A program made the position numbers and the translations under genes. From positions 1 through 27,137 of the forward strand of contig CAJUQD010000035.1 in assembly GCA_910588105.1 (NCBI GenBank): a stretch of 27,137 nt of DNA. Direction: 5' to 3'. The notes beneath the pieces were generated by a model, which did not search any database, was not told the DNA's origin, and worked only from the letters and a program-made list of their open reading frames with translations. The stretch comes from an uncultured Oscillospiraceae bacterium (GTDB taxonomy: Bacteria > Bacillota > Clostridia > Oscillospirales > Oscillospiraceae). Below are positions 21,817 to 27,137 of this stretch, one piece after another (the first letter of the stretch is position 1; every line of letters begins with the position of its first letter).

Positions 21817-24800
21817 GCTGACAAGGGAACAGCGCGCCGCCGCGGAAAACCGGGGGGGCGACCTGCTGGTGTCCGCCGCCGCCGGGTCGGGCAAGACCCG
21901 CGTGCTGGTGGAGCGGCTGATGGGCTATGTGGAGGCGGGCGAGGACATTGACCGCTTCCTGGTCATCACCTTCACCAACGCGGCGGCGGCGGAGCTGCGC
22001 GACCGCATCGCCGGGGCCATCCAAGCCAGATTGGCCCAAAACCCGGGAAACCGGCACCTGAGGCGGTGCGCCACGCTGGTATACAACGCCAAAATCTGCA
22101 CCATTGACGCTTTCTGCCTGGAGCTTCTGCACCAGTGGGGCCACCTGGCGGAGCTGGACCCGGACTTCGGCGTGTGCGACGAGGGGATGGGGGAGGAGCT
22201 GCGCCGCCGCGCCCTGGAGGAGGTGCTGGAGGAGCGGTACGCCAACATCCAAAACGACGCCGCCTTTGCCGCGCTTGTCGACGCCCTGGCGGGGGAGCGG
22301 GACGACCAGACCCTGGAGGACGCGGTGCTCTATATCCACAAGCGGGCCCAGGCCCAGGCCGACCCGGCGGGGTGGCTGACAGGCCGGAAGCGGGATTTTG
22401 TGCTGCCGGCGGGCATGGGCCCGGAGGACACCCCCTGGGGCCGGGTCCTGCTGGAGGACGCCGGGGAGCTGGCGCAAAGCTGGCTGGACGCCCTGCGTCG
22501 GCTGCGGGACGAGATCTATTTCGACGAGGCGCTGGAGAAAAACTACGGCGCGTCCCTGGAGGGCACCATCGCCGCCCTGGGACAGCTGCGGGAGGCGGCG
22601 GGCCGGGGCTGGGACAGCGCGGCGGCCTGCTTCCCCATCCCCTTTCCCCCGGCGGGGAGGAAGAAGGGGGAGTGCGACGAGGCGCTGAAGGCGCGCATGA
22701 CCGCCCTGCGCAAGCGGTGCAAGGCCCAGCTGAACGAGCTGGGGGAGCGCTTTGACCTCACGGCGGACCAGGCCATGGACGACCTGCGCGGGGTGGGTCC
22801 GGCCATGGCCGCCCTGCTGGACGTGACGGTGCAGTTCGGCGCGGCGTTCACCGCCCTCAAGGGGAAACGCCGCCTCATCGACTTTGCCGACGGGGAGCAC
22901 CTGGCGGCGGCGCTGCTGCGGGAGGCGGACGGTTCCCCCTCCCAGCTGGCCCTGGACGTGGGGCGGCAGTTCCGGGAGATCATGGTGGACGAGTACCAGG
23001 ACACCAACGCCGTGCAGAACGCCGTCTTCGGCGCGCTGTCCTGCGGAGGGAACCTCTTTATGGTAGGGGACGTGAAGCAGTCCATCTACCGCTTCCGGCT
23101 GGCGGAGCCGGGCATCTTCCTGGCCAAGCTGGACCGCTTTGCCCCGGCGGACCGGGCCGCGCCGGGGGAGGGGCGCAAGGTGCTGCTCACCCACAACTTC
23201 CGCTCCCGGCCCGAGGTGCTCAGCGGGGTGAACTTTGTGTTCCGCAATGTGATGACCCGGGCCGCCGGGGAGCTGGACTACGGGGAGGACGAGGCCCTGC
23301 GCCCCGGCCGGCCGGACCTGCCCCCCGACCCCCGGTACTGCGTGGAGCTGGACTGCGTGGACCTGTCCGCCCTCACGGACGGGGGCGGGGAGGAAAAGGC
23401 GGACAAGGACCTGGTTGCCGCCCGGGCCGCCGCCAAACGCGTCCGGGAGCTGCTGGACAGCGGCCTGGACGTGGGAGGGCGGCCCGTCCGGGCGGAGGAT
23501 ATCGTCATACTCCTGCGCTCGCCAGGCCCGGTGCTGCGCTGCTACGCCGCCGCCCTGGGGGAGCTGTCCATCCCCTGGTCCGCCGAGGGGGGGCGGGAGT
23601 TTTTCGGCACCACGGAGGTGTCGGTGGCCATCGCCCTGCTCCAGGTGCTGGACAACCCCCGGCAGGACGTGGCGCTGTTGGCGGTGCTGCGCTCGCCGCT
23701 GTTCCAGTTCACCCCCGACCGGCTGGCCGGCCTGCGCGGGCTGGGGGAGGGGACGGTATACGACTGCCTGTGCGCCGGGGCGGAGCGGGGGGAGGGGGAC
23801 TGCGCGGCCTTCCTGGAGCTGCTGGCCGGGCTGCGGGAGCTGGCGGCGGAGGAGGGCAGCCACCGGCTGCTCTGGCACATCTACGGGGAGCTGGACGTGC
23901 CCGCGGTGTTCGCCGCCATGCCCGACGGGGAGCGGCGGCGGGCCAACCTGATGGCGCTGTACGACGAGGCGGCCCGCTTTGAGGGCGGCGGCCACCGGGG
24001 GCTGATGGCCTTTCTGCTCCACCTGAGCCGGATGGCGGAAAACGGCGTCCCCGTCCCCGTGCCCGGGGGGGAGGCGGGGGGGGTGCGCATCCTGTCCATC
24101 CACAAGTCCAAGGGGCTGGAGTTCCCGGTGGTGCTGGTGTGCGGCCTGGACCGGCAGTTCAATGAGGCGGACAGCAAGGCCGCCGTCCTGTTCCACCCGG
24201 AGCTGGGGCTGGGTCCCAAGCGGGTGGACCGGGAGCGGGGGCTGCGCTACACCACCATCGCCCGGGACGCGGTGGCCCTGCGCCTCAAGCGGCAGCTGCG
24301 GGCGGAGGAGATGCGGCTTTTATATGTTGCCATGACCCGGGCGGAGCACAAGCTGATCTTGTTTACCGCCGTCAACGGCCGGGGCGGGGCGCTGGCCTCG
24401 CTGGCGGGCCAGGCCCAGTGCCCCCCGCCCCCGCGCCAGATGGCCTGCGCCCGGTCCATGGCGGAGTGGGTGCTGGCCCCCGCTCTGTGCCGCCGGGACA
24501 GCGCCCCGCTGTGGGCGGGGCTGGACGTCCCCCGGCCCACGCCCCCGGCGGAGGAGGGGCTTCCCTGGGACATCCGGCTGCTGTCCGGGGCGGACTTTGA
24601 GGCCCCCCAGGGCTGGGGCGGCGGGGAGGGGGCCCAGGCCATCCCCCTGCCGGACGGCTGGGCGGAGGGGCTGGGCTGGCGCTACCCCCACATGGCCTGC
24701 GCCGCCATCGCCTCCAAGCTCACCGCTACCCAGCTCAAAGGGCGGGAGAAGGACGCGGAGGTGTCGGAGGAGGGGGTGGAGCTGCTTCCCGTGCCCCCCC

Positions 24801-25372
24801 GGCCCGCCGCCCCCCGGACCGCGCTGCGCCGCCCGGTGTTCGAGGGGGAGCGGCCCCTCACCCCCGCCCAGCGGGGCACCGCCCTGCATATGGTGATGCA
24901 GTACCTGGACTATGGCCGCACGGGCAGCTTCGCCGAAATCGCCGACGAGGTGACCCGGCTGGTGGAGGGGGAGTATATCACCCCCCGGCAGGGCAATGCC
25001 GTCAACCCGGCGGACATCCTGGCCTTTTTCCGCTCGGAGCTGGGCCTGCGGCTGCGCCGGTCAAAGCGGGTGGAGCGGGAGTTCAAATTCTCGCTGCTGG
25101 CCCCCGCACAGGACTACTACCCCGGGGCGGGGGAAGGGGAGCAGGTGCTGCTCCAGGGCGTGGTGGACTGCTGGTTTGAGGAGGAGGACGGTACGGTGAC
25201 GGTGGTGGACTTCAAGACCGACCGGGTGGCCGGAGACGGCATAGAGCGCCGGGCGCTGGACTACCGGCCCCAGCTGGAGGCCTACAGCCGGGCGCTGTCC
25301 CAGGCGGCGGGGGCGCCCGTCAAGCGCAGGTGCCTGTGGTTTTTCAATGCCGGGCGGGCCGTGGAGCTGTGA
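21806..25372 (+). CDS. addA: AddA, ATP-dependent helicase/nuclease subunit A
   Basis: A UvrD-like helicase with a C-terminal nuclease, about 1188 residues, partner of AddB. Motif I is SAAAGSGKT with Lys30, motif II is MVDEYQDTN with Asp395 and Glu396, and motif III is FMVGDVKQSIYRFR. Motif IV is LTHNFRSRPEVL, motif V is VRILSIHKSKGLEFPVVLV, and motif VI is LLYVAMTRAEHKL with Arg845. The nuclease part has RGTALHMVMQYLD and VVDFKTDR with Asp1135 and Lys1137. Two in-frame ATGs exist (21800 and 21806). The second is 9 bases from GGAGG, the first only 3, so 21806 is preferred. Translational coupling with addB is likely. Confidence 0.95.
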   Translation: MAVELTREQRAAAENRGGDLLVSAAAGSGKTRVLVERLMGYVEAGEDIDRFLVITFTNAAAAELRDRIAGAIQARLAQNPGNRHLRRCATLVYNAKICTIDAFCLELLHQWGHLAELDPDFGVCDEGMGEELRRRALEEVLEERYANIQNDAAFAALVDALAGERDDQTLEDAVLYIHKRAQAQADPAGWLTGRKRDFVLPAGMGPEDTPWGRVLLEDAGELAQSWLDALRRLRDEIYFDEALEKNYGASLEGTIAALGQLREAAGRGWDSAAACFPIPFPPAGRKKGECDEALKARMTALRKRCKAQLNELGERFDLTADQAMDDLRGVGPAMAALLDVTVQFGAAFTALKGKRRLIDFADGEHLAAALLREADGSPSQLALDVGRQFREIMVDEYQDTNAVQNAVFGALSCGGNLFMVGDVKQSIYRFRLAEPGIFLAKLDRFAPADRAAPGEGRKVLLTHNFRSRPEVLSGVNFVFRNVMTRAAGELDYGEDEALRPGRPDLPPDPRYCVELDCVDLSALTDGGGEEKADKDLVAARAAAKRVRELLDSGLDVGGRPVRAEDIVILLRSPGPVLRCYAAALGELSIPWSAEGGREFFGTTEVSVAIALLQVLDNPRQDVALLAVLRSPLFQFTPDRLAGLRGLGEGTVYDCLCAGAERGEGDCAAFLELLAGLRELAAEEGSHRLLWHIYGELDVPAVFAAMPDGERRRANLMALYDEAARFEGGGHRGLMAFLLHLSRMAENGVPVPVPGGEAGGVRILSIHKSKGLEFPVVLVCGLDRQFNEADSKAAVLFHPELGLGPKRVDRERGLRYTTIARDAVALRLKRQLRAEEMRLLYVAMTRAEHKLILFTAVNGRGGALASLAGQAQCPPPPRQMACARSMAEWVLAPALCRRDSAPLWAGLDVPRPTPPAEEGLPWDIRLLSGADFEAPQGWGGGEGAQAIPLPDGWAEGLGWRYPHMACAAIASKLTATQLKGREKDAEVSEEGVELLPVPPRPAAPRTALRRPVFEGERPLTPAQRGTALHMVMQYLDYGRTGSFAEIADEVTRLVEGEYITPRQGNAVNPADILAFFRSELGLRLRRSKRVEREFKFSLLAPAQDYYPGAGEGEQVLLQGVVDCWFEEEDGTVTVVDFKTDRVAGDGIERRALDYRPQLEAYSRALSQAAGAPVKRRCLWFFNAGRAVEL

Positions 25373-25407
25373 AAACAGAAAAAGGTTGGGGAATTTGAAA
25401 AAAGTCC

Positions 25408-25436
25408 TTGCAATTTTCCGCCGGGCGTGATATCAT
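25408..25436 (+). promoter_or_regulatory. Sigma-A promoter of rpmE
   Basis: TTGCAA (25408-25413), 17 bases, TATCAT (25431-25436). The transcript would have a leader of about 65 bases containing a hairpin. Confidence 0.65.
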
Positions 25437-25453
25437 ACACCTTGCGTTTAATA

Positions 25454-25471
25454 AGGAGCCAGTGCGCTCCT
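25454..25471 (+). promoter_or_regulatory. Hairpin in the rpmE leader, candidate L31 feedback site
   Basis: AGGAGC (25454-25459) and GCTCCT (25466-25471) form a perfect 6-bp stem with loop CAGTGC, ahead of the ribosome site. Leader motifs in front of L31 genes are known in Firmicutes; I cannot match this one to a defined family from memory. Confidence 0.35.
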
Positions 25472-25506
25472 GGACTTTTGGCAGCGACAGAAAGAGGTGA
25501 ATCCCC

Positions 25507-25707
25507 ATGAAGGAAGGCATCCATCCCAAGTATCAGCAGACCACCATTACGTGCGCCTGCGGCAACGTGATCGAGACTGGCTCGACAAAGAAGGACATCA
25601 AGGTGGAAGTCTGCTCCAAGTGTCACCCCTTCTACACCGGCAAGCAGAAGATGGTGGATACCGGCGGGCGCGTCAGCCGCTTCAACAAGAAGTTCGGTTT
25701 GGGCTGA
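25507..25707 (+). CDS. rpmE: 50S ribosomal protein L31 (zinc-binding type)
   Basis: A 66-residue protein. MKEGIHPKYQQTTITCACGN, VEVCSKCHPFYTGKQKMVDTGGRVSRFNKKFG is complete L31. Cys16, Cys18, Cys36 and Cys39 make the zinc-binding C+ form. The start ATG has AGAGGTG upstream. A perfect leader-to-terminator transcription unit encloses it, so it is monocistronic. Confidence 0.97.
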   Translation: MKEGIHPKYQQTTITCACGNVIETGSTKKDIKVEVCSKCHPFYTGKQKMVDTGGRVSRFNKKFGLG

Positions 25708-25728
25708 GCCACAACAACCAGTCAGTTC

Positions 25729-25767
25729 AAAGACCCGTTGCAGGTTTGCAGCGGGTCTTTCTCTTTT
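25729..25767 (+). terminator. Terminator of rpmE
   Basis: AAAGACCCGTTGCA (25729-25742) and TGCAGCGGGTCTTT (25747-25760) form a 14-bp stem with one G-U and a GGTT loop, followed by CTCTTTTT. It separates rpmE from hflX. Confidence 0.9.
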
Positions 25768-25820
25768 TCACAGGCCGGGCGTCAAAACAATACCGATGGA
25801 AACGAGGAAAATCAACCCGT

Positions 25821-27083
25821 ATGTTTGAAAAAACCCAAGTAAAAGAGATCAACCGCGCCATCCTGGCCGGGCTGAACTCCCCCTGCCTTTCCCGGGAGGA
25901 GAACGCCACGGAGGAATCGCTGGACGAGCTGGCAGCCCTGCTGGACACGGCGGGGGGGATCTGCCTGGGCACGGTGCTGCAAAACAAATCCACCCCCGAC
26001 CCCCGCACCTTCATCGGCGAGGGCAAGGCGGCGGAGATCAAGGAGCTGGCGGGCCGGCTGGGGGCGGACATTGTGATTTTTGATAACCCCCTGTCCCCCT
26101 CCCAGCAGCGGGTGCTCACCGGGGAGCTGGGGGTCACCGTCATGGACCGCTCCGCCCTCATCCTGGATATCTTTGCCAAGCGGGCCAGGACCAGCGAGGG
26201 ACGCCTGCAGGTGGCGCTGGCCCAGTACAAGTACCTGCTCCCCCGGCTCACCGGCATGTGGAAGCACCTGGAGCGCCAGGAGGGGGCAATCGGCACCCGG
26301 GGCCCCGGTGAGACCCAGATGGAGACGGACCGGCGGCTCATCCACCGAAAGATCGACAAGCTGGAGGAGGAGCTGAAGGACGTGCGCCGGGTGCGCGCCA
26401 CCCAGCGGGAGCGGCGGGAGAAGAACGAGGTGCCCGTTGTGGCCATCGTGGGCTATACCAACGCGGGCAAGTCCACCCTGCTCAACGCCCTCACCGGCTC
26501 GGACATCCCCGCAAACAACCGCCTCTTCGACACCCTGGACACCACCACCCGGACGCTGGTAATCTCCGACACCTGCACGGCGCTCATTTCTGACACCGTG
26601 GGCTTCATCTCTAAGCTGCCCCACCAGCTGGTGGACGCTTTTAAGGCTACGTTGGAGGAGCTCACCTTCGCCGACCTGCTCCTCCACGTCATCGACGCCT
26701 CTGATCCCAACTGGCGGGAGCAGGCGGCGGTGGTGGACCGGCTCATCCAGGAGCTGGGGGTGGGAGAGCCCCCCCGGCTGGAGGTGTTCAACAAGTGCGA
26801 CAAATTTGTGGGGGATATCCTGCCCCATGGGGAGGATATGGTTCCCATCTCGGCAAAAACCGGGGCGGGGCTGGACGCGCTGCGCTCCGCCATCGCCAAG
26901 CGGCTGGACGCTGGGGCGCGCCGGGTGGAGCTGCGCCTTCCCTACGGCAAGGGGGGGCTGCTGGACCAGCTGTACCGGGAGACTAAGGTGGAGAAGGTGG
27001 AGTACGGCGAGGCCATCCGGGTGACCGCCGTGTGCACCCCCAGGACGCTGGGACAGCTGGCGGACTATCTGGCGGAAGGCTGA
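25821..27083 (+). CDS. hflX: GTPase HflX
   Basis: A 420-residue ribosome-associated GTPase that can split or rescue stalled ribosomes under stress. The N-terminal domain has TFIGEGKAAEI, NPLSPSQQRVL and DRSALILDIFAKRARTSEGRLQVALAQYKYLLPRL. The glycine-rich linker is IGTRGPGETQMETDRR. The G domain has G1 GYTNAGKST with Lys217, G2 FDTLDTTTR, G3 DTVGFI, G4 NKCD and G5 SAK. The start at 25821 is the only ATG before the family start MFEK; the open frame reaches back through rpmE in a shadow frame. The ribosome site (GAGG, 14 bases away) is weak. Its stop codon touches the end of a MITE-like repeat. Confidence 0.93.
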   Translation: MFEKTQVKEINRAILAGLNSPCLSREENATEESLDELAALLDTAGGICLGTVLQNKSTPDPRTFIGEGKAAEIKELAGRLGADIVIFDNPLSPSQQRVLTGELGVTVMDRSALILDIFAKRARTSEGRLQVALAQYKYLLPRLTGMWKHLERQEGAIGTRGPGETQMETDRRLIHRKIDKLEEELKDVRRVRATQRERREKNEVPVVAIVGYTNAGKSTLLNALTGSDIPANNRLFDTLDTTTRTLVISDTCTALISDTVGFISKLPHQLVDAFKATLEELTFADLLLHVIDASDPNWREQAAVVDRLIQELGVGEPPRLEVFNKCDKFVGDILPHGEDMVPISAKTGAGLDALRSAIAKRLDAGARRVELRLPYGKGGLLDQLYRETKVEKVEYGEAIRVTAVCTPRTLGQLADYLAEG

Positions 27084-27100
27084 GAGCCTGTTTAAAATCT
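27083..27100 (+). mobile_element. End of a second MITE-like element, cut by the window edge
   Basis: AGAGCCTGTTTAAAATCT, identical to the right end of the element at 16760-16922 in inverted orientation. The repeat begins on the last base of the hflX stop codon. Beyond base 27100 the two copies diverge, so the copies may be different subfamilies that share only their ends. Confidence 0.5.
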
Positions 27101-27101
27101 T

Positions 27102-27130
27102 TTGACAAAAATGGCGGAGTGGAAGATAAT
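27102..27130 (+). promoter_or_regulatory. Outward sigma-A promoter at the right edge
   Basis: TTGACA (27102-27107), 17 bases, GATAAT (27125-27130). It begins directly after the shared repeat end and points out of the window. Confidence 0.6.
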
Positions 27131-27137
27131 AGGAAAA

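Noticed and set aside
18448..21894. 1148-codon minus-strand open frame opposite addB
   Set aside because: Shadow of GC-rich coding sequence; low-complexity Gly/Pro/Gln/His translation with no family motifs, while addB on the plus strand has all expected motifs.
21590..24196. 868-codon minus-strand open frame opposite addA
   Set aside because: Same reason: high-GC antisense shadow with biased composition.
25497..25820. N-terminal extension of hflX through rpmE
   Set aside because: It reads rpmE in the wrong frame and crosses a strong terminator; homology starts at the ATG at 25821.
1..27137. CRISPR array, rRNA genes or prophage structural genes
   Set aside because: No regularly spaced direct repeats, no rRNA signatures, and no phage structural motifs were seen.

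Overview
The window looks like a chromosomal segment of a GC-rich member of the Clostridia, probably an Oscillospiraceae-type gut Firmicute. Evidence is the low-GC-Firmicute gene content (addB-addA, infC-rpmI-rplT, rpsF-ssb-rpsR, zinc-type L31), strong GGAGG ribosome-binding sites, sigma-A promoters close to consensus, and a very GC-rich coding background. The genus assignment is inference. The first 4.2 kb are clearly more AT-rich and carry accessory genes; from the tRNA-Val gene onward the sequence is ordinary core genome.

Bases 1-4230 (accessory). A TetR-type regulator runs off the left edge, and its promoter lies within two copies of one palindromic operator. To its right, all on the minus strand, are a DUF4062 protein (TIR-like family), a DUF2971 gene broken by a frameshift, and a serine recombinase that lacks the usual C-terminal part. 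This set ends at two perfect inverted repeats next to tRNA-Val(GAC). I read it as the end of an integrated element carrying defence-type cargo, partly decayed.

Bases 4231-10321. tRNA-Val is followed by a divergent FabG-like reductase; the two promoters share -35 bases. Then comes a complete branched-chain-amino-acid-type ABC importer, livJ-livH-livM-livG-livF, with a consensus promoter surrounded by nested inverted repeats and a perfect terminator at the end.

Bases 10320-18451 (minus strand). A TVP38/TMEM64-family membrane protein is followed, reading rightward, by the rpsF-ssb-rpsR operon, a MoxR-DUF58-transglutaminase operon, a MITE-like 163-bp element, and the infC-rpmI-rplT operon. The infC leader contains a short ORF that reads through an intrinsic terminator and overlaps the infC start. 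The best-spaced infC start codon is AUA.

Bases 18514-27137 (plus strand). addB and addA overlap and encode the AddAB recombination nuclease-helicase; AddB appears to have lost its Walker A motif. They are followed by rpmE (L31) with its leader and terminator, and by hflX. The hflX stop codon abuts a second copy of the end of the MITE-like element, followed by a promoter that points out of the window.
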